A stretch of 22,964 nucleotides of DNA from assembly GCA_003229935.1 (NCBI GenBank), contig QIGD01000037.1, forward strand, positions 1 to 22,964, in the 5' to 3' direction. The position numbers and the translations under genes are program-made. This document shows, piece after piece, positions 14,595 to 22,727 of the stretch. Positions within the stretch are counted from its first letter, which is position 1. Each line of letters begins with the position of its first letter. This DNA comes from Methanobacteriota archaeon. GTDB lineage: Archaea; Hydrothermarchaeota; Hydrothermarchaeia; Hydrothermarchaeales; BMS3B. The notes beneath the pieces were generated by a model, which saw nothing but the letters and a program-made list of their open reading frames with translations, searched no databases and was not told the DNA's origin.

Positions 14595-15349
14595 TGATTA
14601 TGAATAACAAGATGCAGATTCTGAACCTAACAGCAGGCTTTGGAGATACTAAGGTACTTAAAAATGTTACAATGGATATACCTGAGAATAAAGTTGTAAC
14701 AATTATAGGTCCCAGTGGGTGTGGTAAAAGTACCTTTGTGAGATGTCTCGACAGACTCCATGAGGTTATCAGAGGTGCTTGGATTAAGGGTAAAGTTCTG
14801 CTGGATGACTCTGATATCTATATGGATGACCCTATTGAACTGAGGAGAAGGGTGGGAATGGTTTTTCAGATGCCCAATCCCTTCCCAAAGAGTATATATG
14901 ACAATGTGGCTTTTGGGCCAAAGCTAAATGGAATACGAAATAAAAAATCTCTGGATAAAATAGTAGAAGAAAGTTTAAAAAAGGCGGCTCTGTGGAATGG
15001 TGTAAATGATAGACTTAAGAAGAATGCTTTGTCTCTCAGTGGAGGCCAGCAGCAGAGATTGTGTATTGCAAGGGCTCTTGCAGTTGAACCAGAGGTGATC
15101 CTGATGGATGAACCTACATCATCTCTTGACCCCGTGGCTTCTGCTAAAATTGAAGACCTTATTCTTGACCTCAAGAAGAGATATACTGTGGTTATAGTTA
15201 CACACAATATGCAGCAAGCTGCAAGAATTGGCGATTTTACTGCATTCTTTCTCCTTGGCAAACTGATAGAATATGGAGAAACTGCCCAAATATTTGAGAA
15301 TCCAAAAGATAAGAAAACAGAAGACTATATAACAGGAAGGTTTGGGTAA
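14591..15349 (+). CDS. pstB: Phosphate ABC transporter ATP-binding protein PstB
   Basis: PstB powers phosphate import from the cytosolic face of PstCA. All ATPase motifs are present in 252 residues: Walker A GPSGCGKST (40-48), Q-loop FQMPNPFP (92-99), signature LSGGQQQR (149-156), Walker B ILMDE (170-174), D-loop SSLDP and the switch His in VTHNMQQA (H205). The ATG at 14591 overlaps the pstA TGA (ATGA); a second ATG nine bases on is possible. The intact reading frame next to a broken pstA suggests that the damage is recent or tolerated. Confidence 0.95.
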   Translation: MMIMNNKMQILNLTAGFGDTKVLKNVTMDIPENKVVTIIGPSGCGKSTFVRCLDRLHEVIRGAWIKGKVLLDDSDIYMDDPIELRRRVGMVFQMPNPFPKSIYDNVAFGPKLNGIRNKKSLDKIVEESLKKAALWNGVNDRLKKNALSLSGGQQQRLCIARALAVEPEVILMDEPTSSLDPVASAKIEDLILDLKKRYTVVIVTHNMQQAARIGDFTAFFLLGKLIEYGETAQIFENPKDKKTEDYITGRFG

Positions 15350-15375
15350 ATTTGAAAAATAATGGGGGTTTTTAA

Positions 15376-16029
15376 ATGGCAAGAAAAGCTCTTGAAGAAG
15401 GATTGAATGAGATAAGAAATAATACAATTAAGCTGGGAGAACTAACAAAAGAAGCTATCATTAAATCTGTTGAATCTCTTAAGAATAGAGATATTGCAAT
15501 GGCAGAGGAAGTTATGGGGCTTGAAGAGAAAAGTGATATCATAAACCTTGAAATAGATGAGGATACCCTCAGAATTACTGCTCTCCAGCAACCAGTGGCA
15601 AAGGATCTCAGGTTTATAAGTGCAATGATAAAGATAAGCGATAACTTTGAAAGAATATGTGACCTTGCAGAAAAAATTGCACACATAACAATTAAGTATA
15701 AGGAGAAGAAGTTTCTCAAACCTTTAATTGATATTCCGAGAATGGCTTTAGTTATTACCGAGATGATTGACATTGACCTAGAGGCAATTGAAAATAACAC
15801 ATCACCCTCTGTGGATAAACTTATAGAGAAAGATGACCTTATTGATAATCTTTATATTCAGATTTACAATGAACTTATTTCCTTTATGATAAGAGACCCG
15901 AAAAAAATAGACGATGCAACAGATCTTCTCTTTGTGGCGAGACACCTTGAGAGAATAGGCGATATCGCAGCAAAAACAGGAGCGCAGATAGTATATATGG
16001 TCGAAGGTAAAAGGGTATGGATTAAGTGA
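15376..16029 (+). CDS. phoU: Phosphate signalling protein PhoU
   Basis: The 217-residue protein consists of two three-helix PhoU repeats. The metal-binding type motifs are visible as the ALQQPVAKDLRFISAMIKISDNFERICDLAE block and, in the second half, DDATDLLFVARHLERIGDIAAK. PhoU links phosphate sensing to Pst transport activity. It follows pstB by 26 bp, with GGGGGT before the ATG. It differs from the divergent AbrB-PhoU by lacking the DNA-binding domain, so the locus has one probable DNA-binding regulator and one signalling PhoU. Confidence 0.92.
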   Translation: MARKALEEGLNEIRNNTIKLGELTKEAIIKSVESLKNRDIAMAEEVMGLEEKSDIINLEIDEDTLRITALQQPVAKDLRFISAMIKISDNFERICDLAEKIAHITIKYKEKKFLKPLIDIPRMALVITEMIDIDLEAIENNTSPSVDKLIEKDDLIDNLYIQIYNELISFMIRDPKKIDDATDLLFVARHLERIGDIAAKTGAQIVYMVEGKRVWIK

Positions 16030-16448
16030 ACTCATCAAAAAAGTATGAGCAAGAAGAAAAGAAGAATATCTTTGTTGTGCAGGAGCATCATGCAAGAAGG
16101 CTCCACTATGACTTTCGTCTGTCAATAGGGAAGGTGCTAAAAAGCTGGGCTGTTCCTAAACCCCCACCTGTTGACCAGGGTGTGCGAAGGCTAGCAATCC
16201 AGACAGAAGACCACCCCATGGAATATGCAGATTTTGAGGGTGTGATTCCAGAGGGTGAATACGGTGCAGGAGAAGTAAGGATATGGGATAGAGGGAGTTG
16301 TGAAATTGAAAGTATAAAGGAGGAGAAGATACTCTTTCATCTCAGAGGCAGAAAGCTTCAGGGCCGTTATGTACTACTACGTTTCTGGAAGGGGGGAGAG
16401 AATGCATGGCTCTTATTCAAGGCAGGAGAGAAGAAAAATAAAAAATAG
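16026..16448 (+). CDS. Stand-alone LigD-type DNA 3'-phosphoesterase
   Basis: This 140-residue protein is the phosphoesterase (PE) domain of bacterial ligase D without ligase or polymerase domains. Family residues are present in FVVQEHHARRLHYDFRLS (His, Asp and Arg of the metal site), LAIQTEDHPMEYADFEGVIP, then GEYGAGEVRIWDRG, and the closing WLLFKAGE. Known PE enzymes trim 3'-phosphate and 3'-ribonucleoside ends during DNA repair; archaeal stand-alone versions exist. It starts at a GTG overlapping the phoU stop (GTGA), so it is translated with the phosphate operon; no Ku or ligase gene is nearby. It converges on the helicase gene with a 10-bp gap. Confidence 0.88.
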   Translation: MNSSKKYEQEEKKNIFVVQEHHARRLHYDFRLSIGKVLKSWAVPKPPPVDQGVRRLAIQTEDHPMEYADFEGVIPEGEYGAGEVRIWDRGSCEIESIKEEKILFHLRGRKLQGRYVLLRFWKGGENAWLLFKAGEKKNKK

Positions 16449-16458
16449 CAGAGCCAAT

Positions 16459-18885
16459 CTATTTTGTTTTACTCCTATAACCTTCAATCTCCTTTATCAA
16501 CCTCTCAACATCCTTTACCACGCTGCTCTTTCTGAGCTTCATTATATCAAGAAAACCTTCTGCCTTCTTAACAATAGTGTCAAGATAATTGAAGATATCC
16601 CCTGAGAAGGTTTCGATGTAATAGGCTGAGAGGCTTCTTGAAATCTCTTTTATATTCTTTTTCTGCCTCCTTAGCATAATGATTTTTTCTGATAGCATTT
16701 CAAGGCTATGCTGACAGTAGGGAAACTCCTCACAGGAGCAGATAAGGAACTCCCGCCTCACCATCTCTATAATATCCATAAACTCCTTTCTGGGCTCCTG
16801 AAAGATTATACCTAAAGCGTCGAAGTATCGCATGGGTACAGTAACCCTGTAGATTTTCTGAATCTTTGAAACAAGACTTCTTGAAAGGTAAGCATTCGTG
16901 AAGGGAAATAAGCTGGACAAAATTTTCTCAGGGCTTTCATTGCTAAAATACATGATTTTAGCTTCCTGAGGCTTGAGAAAGTGTATTGAGGTTATCCTTC
17001 CAAGCTGAGTTATCTTCCCACCTTTAATCATGCCATGCTCCTCGAGCTTCTTTATTGCCTTACCATTATTCACAGGGAATAGCATATTTCCTGCGACTTT
17101 GACACCATCTCTGACATTTCCAGCACTAACCATGCATGCTAAAAGCTGCATTTCGTCTTCGCCTTCTTCTGCGGGAATCTCAATATCTTCAGGTTTGCCG
17201 GAGAGCAGCTTCACAGCAATCTCGTCTTCGCTTTCCTTCATTGAGAAGGAGGATTTAACTCCAGGCATAGCCAGAATCACAACCCTGCCCCTATCATGGT
17301 AGCTTGGCCTTCCAGCTCTACCCTGCATCTGGAGAAAATCTCTCACTTCAAGCTTCTTATTGCCCATGGTGAGACTCCCAAAAATCACCTGAGAAGCTGG
17401 AAAGTCAATTCCTGCCCCAAGAGCTGCGGTAGCAACAACACAGTTCAGTCTCTGTTCAATAAAATTTTTCTCTATCCTCTTTCTTCTGGAATAACTCAAA
17501 CCTGCATGGTATTCACCTGCTCTGATTCCTCTGTCTGAGAGAAATCCTGCTAGAGACGAAGTTTTCCTTCTGGAATTGGTAAAAATAAGACTCTGTCCAT
17601 AGAATCCTTTGCTGGATTTTATTGAAGCCTCTTTCTTTACAAGCTTTAAAATTGCAGAGAGTTTTTCATCTTCACTTCCTATAAAGACAAGATGTCTTTC
17701 AAGAGGGATTGGCCTTGAGTTGCTCTCAACAAGCTTTAAAGAGTAGTGTTCTGCAATTTCTTTGGGATTTCCAACTGTTGCGGTCAGGGCAATTATCTGT
17801 GCCTCTGGAAAGGTATGTTCCAGCCTTGATAGAAACCCATCCAGCTCAATTCCTCTCTCCTCCTGACTGAGAGTATGAACCTCATCTACTGCAACAACGC
17901 CCACTTTTCCCAGGTTGTCTTTATTTCCTGCTCTTAAAAGATAATCTATTCCCTCGTATGTCCCTACCACAATATCAGCATGCTTCAGCTTTGAACTGTC
18001 CATCAACGGCTCTCTATCATCCACTATCCTACTCCTTCCTACTCTGATAGCTACTTTCAGACCAAGCTTTGAATAACTCTTGAACTCTTCATACTTCTGG
18101 TTTGCGAGAGCCACAAGGGGCACAAGAAATAAAAACTTTTCACCTCTTAAAGCTGCTTCAATGCCTGCAAGCTCGGCAATAAGAGTTTTCCCGGAAGCAG
18201 TTGAACTTGCCACAAGAAGTGAGTTTTTTTTCAGAAGGCCGGCATCTATAGCTAGCTTCTGAATTGAAGTAAGCTCTTTTATATTTCTCTGCTTGAGGAT
18301 TCTCATGAACTCTTTATTTATTGGGAGTTTGTCGAGCTTTATTCCTCCAATCTTATCAGATTTAACTCTGTCATACAGAGTATGGCTATCTTCAAGGCTC
18401 TGACTTTGAAGAAGATTAGAAATTTTCTCAAAATTTCTTAATCTATACAGGAGCTTTGAGAAGTGCTCAAAACTTGCCGGTGAAAAACCCCTGAATTTAA
18501 GCTCCTTATTAAGTTCTTCTTCTGCACAGTTCTTACACATCTTTCTGCCATACACAGTATAGTAATTCTTCTTCACAGGTTTTGCAATTCCTCTGCTCAG
18601 GCAGGATGTGCAGAACTCAAGAATCTGGTAGCTCAGCTTCTCCCTTTTAATAATGGGTTCAAGAGTACTGCTATGTTCACTGGAGAAGAGAATTTTCTGC
18701 CCTTTCAGAAGTTTTAAAAGCTCTTTTCTTGCTACAGGAGTAGATAATTTTCTGGTATGGAGATTCCATATCTTTCCATCTCTTATATTTACTGTACCCT
18801 CCAGATGAATCTTCTCAAAATTAAAACTGTAGAGTTTTAATGTTAGAGTTCTCCTCCCTCTGGGTATAAAAAGGGCATATCCCAT
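16459..18885 (-). CDS. Ski2-like superfamily 2 DEAD/DEAH-box helicase with N-terminal zinc motif
   Basis: An 808-residue helicase. A novel-looking N-terminal region of about 200 residues carries a Cys4 motif (C92, C95, C117, C120). The core follows: Q-like motif LTSIQKLAID, Walker A ASSTASGKT (K233), DEVH (334-337), motif III ALTATVG, motif V ATAALGAGIDFPASQ and motif VI QGRAGR (521-526). The C-terminal part has another cysteine cluster (ICSCEEFPYCQH). The layout resembles a euryarchaeal helicase family related to Hel308 and Ski2 rather than Hel308 itself. It would unwind DNA or RNA; the substrate is unknown. It starts two bases after the mptA-like gene, so they form an operon. Confidence 0.85.
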   Translation of the reverse strand: MGYALFIPRGRRTLTLKLYSFNFEKIHLEGTVNIRDGKIWNLHTRKLSTPVARKELLKLLKGQKILFSSEHSSTLEPIIKREKLSYQILEFCTSCLSRGIAKPVKKNYYTVYGRKMCKNCAEEELNKELKFRGFSPASFEHFSKLLYRLRNFEKISNLLQSQSLEDSHTLYDRVKSDKIGGIKLDKLPINKEFMRILKQRNIKELTSIQKLAIDAGLLKKNSLLVASSTASGKTLIAELAGIEAALRGEKFLFLVPLVALANQKYEEFKSYSKLGLKVAIRVGRSRIVDDREPLMDSSKLKHADIVVGTYEGIDYLLRAGNKDNLGKVGVVAVDEVHTLSQEERGIELDGFLSRLEHTFPEAQIIALTATVGNPKEIAEHYSLKLVESNSRPIPLERHLVFIGSEDEKLSAILKLVKKEASIKSSKGFYGQSLIFTNSRRKTSSLAGFLSDRGIRAGEYHAGLSYSRRKRIEKNFIEQRLNCVVATAALGAGIDFPASQVIFGSLTMGNKKLEVRDFLQMQGRAGRPSYHDRGRVVILAMPGVKSSFSMKESEDEIAVKLLSGKPEDIEIPAEEGEDEMQLLACMVSAGNVRDGVKVAGNMLFPVNNGKAIKKLEEHGMIKGGKITQLGRITSIHFLKPQEAKIMYFSNESPEKILSSLFPFTNAYLSRSLVSKIQKIYRVTVPMRYFDALGIIFQEPRKEFMDIIEMVRREFLICSCEEFPYCQHSLEMLSEKIIMLRRQKKNIKEISRSLSAYYIETFSGDIFNYLDTIVKKAEGFLDIMKLRKSSVVKDVERLIKEIEGYRSKTK

Positions 18886-18887
18886 TA

Positions 18888-19715
18888 TTATCTCAGTTCT
18901 TTAATAGCCGCACTTTTTTCATCCACAACCTCAAAGTTGAATAGAGGTTCCTTTGCTCTGCATGAAGCAGAGATTCTTGTGTTATCTGGCAGAAAGAAAA
19001 ATCTCTTCCCACTCTTTTCAAGAATTTCATTAACCACATCTCTGGCACTTTTTGGTGCCTCGCAGGCTTTGTATAGTACTTCAGCCTCTTCCTTTTCAGT
19101 AAGAAAACTGTATGTCCTTGCACTCAGGGAAGATTCGAGAATCTCAATGATATCTTCGATTCTGACCTCTTCTTTTCCATGGCTTTCTACAGTTAGCATT
19201 GCCTTTGCCCTCTGGGTGCACACACTTTTATCCCCAGCATAGTGCAGAATAATACCTTCGCTCTCTGCACCTACCTCTGTGACCACCTTTAGACCTTCTG
19301 CCTCTCTGAAGGCTCTGGCTTTTGCAATGAGAGTGATAAAATTTTGCTGAGGATTGTTCTGCGGACTTCTTGAATGAACCATAAGTCTACTTTTCATGTT
19401 TACCTCGCTGTAGCTGGCATAGCTATGGCGCTTGAGAATCTCCTCTACAATATCTCTACACAGGTCCTCAATCCTGTAAATAGCTATTCCAGAAATTTCA
19501 TATATTATCTCATTTATTGCCTCTATGTTTCTTGACATATGGGTGCCTTTCTGGAAAGCAGGTAAATCAACAAAACATTCAAAGTTCGCCAAGAGTACAA
19601 TGTTGCGCTTTCCCTCCTCTCTCTTCACCCTGACCATCTTTCTGACGCTATTAACTCCTACTCTTGTGAGGGGAATCTTGATTTCAGGTTCTCTCTGCTG
19701 TACATCTGGGAGCAT
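18888..19715 (-). CDS. MptA/FolE2-like GTP cyclohydrolase family protein, divergent
   Basis: MptA opens GTP to a dihydroneopterin cyclic phosphate for methanopterin synthesis. The N-terminal half is clearly family: IPLTRVGVNSVRKMV, FECFVDLPAFQKGTHMSRN (to residue 63) and FITLIAKARA (126-135). The C-terminal half is shortened: the ACPCAQ-like metal cysteine and the THNQR segment are replaced by a stretch around HYAGDKSVCTQRAKAM (158-173), and the usual HxH near the end is FNFEV. At 275 residues it is shorter than the usual 300 or so. It may be inactive in the standard reaction or use other ligands. TATA-like sites lie at 19724-19740 and 19789-19799, and AAGGTG stands before the ATG. Confidence 0.75.
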   Translation of the reverse strand: MLPDVQQREPEIKIPLTRVGVNSVRKMVRVKREEGKRNIVLLANFECFVDLPAFQKGTHMSRNIEAINEIIYEISGIAIYRIEDLCRDIVEEILKRHSYASYSEVNMKSRLMVHSRSPQNNPQQNFITLIAKARAFREAEGLKVVTEVGAESEGIILHYAGDKSVCTQRAKAMLTVESHGKEEVRIEDIIEILESSLSARTYSFLTEKEEAEVLYKACEAPKSARDVVNEILEKSGKRFFFLPDNTRISASCRAKEPLFNFEVVDEKSAAIKELR

Positions 19716-19723
19716 TTTTACAC

Positions 19724-19799
19724 CTTAAATATTTTATATCAGTATGTCGAATTTTTCTTAAGTTTGAAGCTTAACATAAGCAAGGTAGATTTTATAAGA
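19724..19799 (-). promoter_or_regulatory. TATA-like promoter elements upstream of the mptA-like gene
   Basis: Read on the minus strand, CTTATAAAATC (19799-19789) and GATATAAAATATTTAAGG (19740-19723) both look like archaeal TATA boxes. The nearer one would place the transcript start at or inside the first codons, so the farther one is more compatible with the AAGGTG ribosome site. The rest of the 114-bp spacer shows nothing else. Confidence 0.35.
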
Positions 19800-19829
19800 G
19801 TGCAGGAGATAAATCAATCAGGTTCAGAT

Positions 19830-20540
19830 TTATTGAGGGTTTTTAGCAAAATTCTTTAGAGTTATAAACTCATATCCCTTCAATTTGAAATATTCAATAA
19901 TATTCTTCAGATTATTAAGAGCTCTAGTTCCTGTATTAAACTTACAATCAAATCTGATTTTATAATTCGAAAGGTCAACAAACTCCCAAGGATGCACAAA
20001 AAGCACTGGATTTGTTATATATGATAACAGAGGGAGTACAATTGGAACAGGAAGCCTAAGGACGGAAGATGTTATTGAAGCCGGGACTCGTACAATCTTT
20101 CCATTGGAAGTAATACTTTTCCTGAAATGTGGTTTGTAGCATGCCAGAGAAGAGTCAACTTTATATCCATTATTCGCGAGAATTTTGATATATTCTGAAG
20201 GAAATTTAAAATTTGGAGCTCTGAAGGAAACTATGTTATCAAACTCCCCGAGGATTTCTGTTGCTCTGTTTATTGCATCTTCTGCTTTTTCTCTGCTCAG
20301 ATGGTCAAATCTTTCATGCAGGTAACCGTGACATCCAAGTTCATGCCCCTCATCGACAACTCTTTTTATTCGGTCAGGGTAGAGCTCTGCCACTCTGCCG
20401 GTGGAAAAGAAAGTAGCTCTTATCCTCTCCTCTCTGAAGAGTTTAAGAAGGTCAGGCAGCCCCTCTTCAATTCCATGCATGCTATCAAGCATAGGTGGAC
20501 AGTCCTGCTCCACATCAACTGTGATTGAAATCTTCTGCAT
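19830..20540 (-). CDS. Polysaccharide deacetylase (NodB-fold, carbohydrate esterase 4-like)
   Basis: The 236-residue protein opens with TVDVEQDCPP (catalytic and metal Asp residues) and contains the metal histidines in GCHGYLHERFDH (H71, H75), the ATFFSTGRVAELYP strand and SFRAPNFKFP, the standard order of NodB-fold deacetylases. A late block FVHPWEF supplies the final His. There is no signal peptide, so it acts in the cytosol on a glycan or lipid-linked sugar. Its ATG lies 26 bp inside the glycosyltransferase gene upstream, which couples the two. It is the last gene of the glycan operon. Confidence 0.88.
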   Translation of the reverse strand: MQKISITVDVEQDCPPMLDSMHGIEEGLPDLLKLFREERIRATFFSTGRVAELYPDRIKRVVDEGHELGCHGYLHERFDHLSREKAEDAINRATEILGEFDNIVSFRAPNFKFPSEYIKILANNGYKVDSSLACYKPHFRKSITSNGKIVRVPASITSSVLRLPVPIVLPLLSYITNPVLFVHPWEFVDLSNYKIRFDCKFNTGTRALNNLKNIIEYFKLKGYEFITLKNFAKNPQ

Positions 20541-21636
20541 TAGTTACACCCATGTAAACCTCTTCTGTCTTCTTTGCAATTTTTATCCAGTTGTATTTAT
20601 AAAGCTCCTCATTGGCAGAAGTGGCATACTTTTGCCTGAGCTCTGGATTTTCTACAAGTTTCTCAATATACATCTTCATCTCAGCTTTACTGTCTGCAAG
20701 AAGTCCTGTTTTTTTATGAGAGATTATGTCAGATACTCCACTGTTGTTTCTCGCCACCACTGCAACCCCTTTTGAAATAGCTTCCAGAATTGATATTCCA
20801 AAGGCTTCATCTTCCGAAGGCAGAGCAAATATTTCTGAGCTTTCAAGGAGGTTCAGCACCTCTTCTCTGTGAACCTCTCCAGTAAAATGAAAGTTTTCAG
20901 CAACACCAAGCTCTCTCGTCCTCTTTTCAATCTTCTTTTTTAAGGGTCCGTCTCCTATTATTAAAAATGTAATATTGCTGTGTTTTATTAAAATTTCAGG
21001 GGCAATATCAACTATATCTATAACCCTTTTTTTTGGAGTCATTCTTGCTACTGTGGCAATAACAATTTTTCCATCTTTTTTAAACTCTGTTTTTTCTCTG
21101 TCATGTTTTTCAATTCCTATTCCATTTGGTATCTGGTAAACCTTGCCAGGAGCCATGATTTTTGATTCTTTCTCAACAGCAGAACTGACCGCTATTACGG
21201 CATCTGCATATCTGAGGAAAAATCTACCTGCAAGAAGTAAAAGAGGTCTCATGCGTCTTCTACCTGCCAGTGAGTGGTTGGTCATAACTGAAGGAATTCC
21301 AAATTTTCTGCCTGCAATAAGTGAGAAAGATGCCAAGGGAGAGTCAAGTCCATGAGCATGGATAATATCGTAGTTGCCTGATTTGAGAATTTTGAAGGTC
21401 TCCCAGTATGCACTGGGGCTGATAAATCTTGTATCCAGTTCTCTCCCCTTTACCCTTATAACTTTGATGCCATTTCTGGAATTACAATTGTCTCTACCCG
21501 AGTATCTTCTTGTGATTATATGGACTTCATGCCCGAGTTCTTTTAAAGCAGATGCAAGTGAATCTATTGAGTATTCTATTCCACCTATTTTAGGGTAATA
21601 CCAGTCACTCACAAGTGCAACTCTGTACCTCTCCAT
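20515..21636 (-). CDS. GT4-family glycosyltransferase
   Basis: A GT-B fold transferase of 373 residues. The N-terminal acceptor domain starts VALVSDWYYPKIGGIEYSID; the hinge carries VIAVSSAVEKE and IPNGIGIEKHD. The donor domain has ATVARMTPKKRVIDIV, LIIGDGPLKKKIEK and the E-x7-E nucleotide-sugar motif in EDEAFGISILEAISKG. The frame stays open upstream to 21924, but those codons overlap the preceding gene and look non-protein-like. GGAGGT lies 8 nt before the ATG at 21636, which decides the start. It overlaps the membrane protein gene by 28 bp. The sugar and acceptor cannot be told from sequence. Confidence 0.9.
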   Translation of the reverse strand: MERYRVALVSDWYYPKIGGIEYSIDSLASALKELGHEVHIITRRYSGRDNCNSRNGIKVIRVKGRELDTRFISPSAYWETFKILKSGNYDIIHAHGLDSPLASFSLIAGRKFGIPSVMTNHSLAGRRRMRPLLLLAGRFFLRYADAVIAVSSAVEKESKIMAPGKVYQIPNGIGIEKHDREKTEFKKDGKIVIATVARMTPKKRVIDIVDIAPEILIKHSNITFLIIGDGPLKKKIEKRTRELGVAENFHFTGEVHREEVLNLLESSEIFALPSEDEAFGISILEAISKGVAVVARNNSGVSDIISHKKTGLLADSKAEMKMYIEKLVENPELRQKYATSANEELYKYNWIKIAKKTEEVYMGVTNAEDFNHS

Positions 21637-22541
21637 ATTTTGAGACCTCCAAAGTATATAAGACACAGCAGACCTATAAAAGTGCTTACTCCATAAGATA
21701 TGAATCTTTCTACGGCAACCATGCCTATTGCTTCTCCTAGTGGAATTTGAAATAAAACGAGGGCTGAAACAAGACCGCCATCCACAATTCCAAGCCCTCC
21801 GGGAGTTAAAGGTAACAAACCAAGGAATAAAGATAATACTGAGAGTACAATTATTATACCAAGGGAGATATGCAGTCCAAGAGCAATAGAAACAATTTTT
21901 AATCTGAAAATATCGAGTATCCACACACTACTGGAAAAGAGAAGGGTGGGAACAAAAGCTTTTCTTAACATTTCTGGATACATTGAAAATCTTTTTATTA
22001 TACTCGAAAATCTAGTTTTAATGAGATAATAAGTAGTAAATAACATTATTAGAACAAGAATTCCGTAAATAATAATCTTAAGTGGATGGAAATTTCCATT
22101 AAAAAAGGGTAGAATTACGTAAAGGGCATATAAAGAAAGTATAGCTATAGGTATAGCCTCCACAAACCTCTCATATAGTATTGATATTAAGGCGTGAGGA
22201 AGGCGAACACCAAACTGCTCTTTCGCCCATACAATTCTAAGAGGTTCCCCAACCATACTGTTTGCAGGTGTGAGATTACTTACTGCTATTGAACCGAAGA
22301 TTACAGGTACAAGACTGCCAACTCTAATAGAATAACCAAGCGAATCCAGAATGACCTTCCATCTGAATGAAGATATAAAAACACTTATAATATATAAAGA
22401 TAGTGCTAGAAGGACATAACTCAGTTTTGCTCTCTCTACATCTTTTAATGTAACTATAATCAGAGTGGAAATATCTTTCCAGAAGATATGGATTAAAATT
22501 ACCATTAAGAAAAGCATTAAGAGATTAACTATCTTTATCAA
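21609..22541 (-). CDS. AglD/UPF0104-type integral membrane protein (flippase-like)
   Basis: About eight hydrophobic segments in 310 residues, with the family motifs GSIAVSNLTPANSMVGEPLR and, near the C-terminus, LLPLTPGGLGIVDGG followed by VAVERFISYG. This matches the lysylphosphatidylglycerol synthase TM-region family, whose archaeal members include AglD. In glycan clusters they are thought to act on lipid-linked sugars, as a transferase or translocase. The frame begins with TTG at 22541; an ATG at 22517 is possible. It heads the three-gene operon with the glycosyltransferase and deacetylase. Confidence 0.82.
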   Translation of the reverse strand: MIKIVNLLMLFLMVILIHIFWKDISTLIIVTLKDVERAKLSYVLLALSLYIISVFISSFRWKVILDSLGYSIRVGSLVPVIFGSIAVSNLTPANSMVGEPLRIVWAKEQFGVRLPHALISILYERFVEAIPIAILSLYALYVILPFFNGNFHPLKIIIYGILVLIMLFTTYYLIKTRFSSIIKRFSMYPEMLRKAFVPTLLFSSSVWILDIFRLKIVSIALGLHISLGIIIVLSVLSLFLGLLPLTPGGLGIVDGGLVSALVLFQIPLGEAIGMVAVERFISYGVSTFIGLLCLIYFGGLKIWRGTELHL

Positions 22542-22601
22542 ACTACGATATCTGTAAGGAAAAGGTATCTACATCACCTCTCAATGCTATCTATTAAAAG
22601 C

Positions 22602-22612
22602 TATATATAATA
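22602..22612 (-). promoter_or_regulatory. TATA box for the glycan operon
   Basis: Read on the minus strand, ATTATATATAG (22612-22602) is a good archaeal TATA box 60 bp before the TTG start. GAGAGGTGAT (about 22581-22572) follows where the transcript would begin. The site lies just inside the outer flank of the transposon end at 22627-22646, so the insertion lies immediately upstream of the promoter. Confidence 0.4.
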
Positions 22613-22621
22613 ATATCTGAC

Positions 22622-22727
22622 ATACTCCCACGACTAAAGTCGTGGGGTTCTACGCTACATTAATAAGCGAAGGGTGTGTCACCACCCTGTTAATGGCTTC
22701 CGCAAAGCTTTTCGCCCTGAGCGAGTC
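22622..22727 (-). mobile_element. Right-end region of a tnpB-type element, possible guide-RNA scaffold relic
   Basis: Between the tnpB relic stop (22728) and the terminal hairpin lie about 80 bases with a second stem, GGGTG-TGTCAC-CACCC (22672-22687). A 3' region with successive hairpins ending at the element boundary is the layout of TnpB guide (omega) RNAs. No protein frame spans it. The RNA identity is inferred from position and folding only. Confidence 0.45.
22627..22646 (-). repeat. TTTA-loop hairpin (copy 5), minus-strand orientation
   Basis: CCCACGAC-TAAA-GTCGTGGG on the plus strand is the reverse of the 220-239 hairpin, an exact 8-bp stem. Its outer flank on the minus strand is AGTATGTCAG, shared with the split hairpin at 2505-2634. 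It marks the right end of a minus-strand tnpB-type element. Confidence 0.75.

Noticed and set aside
20301..20775. Plus-strand open frames opposite the deacetylase and glycosyltransferase
   Set aside because: They have no recognisable motifs and lie wholly over well-supported minus-strand genes.
21637..21924. In-frame 96-residue N-terminal extension of the glycosyltransferase
   Set aside because: It overlaps the AglD-like gene in another frame, has an unusual Cys/Trp/Asn/Arg-rich composition, and a strong GGAGGT supports the internal ATG at 21636.
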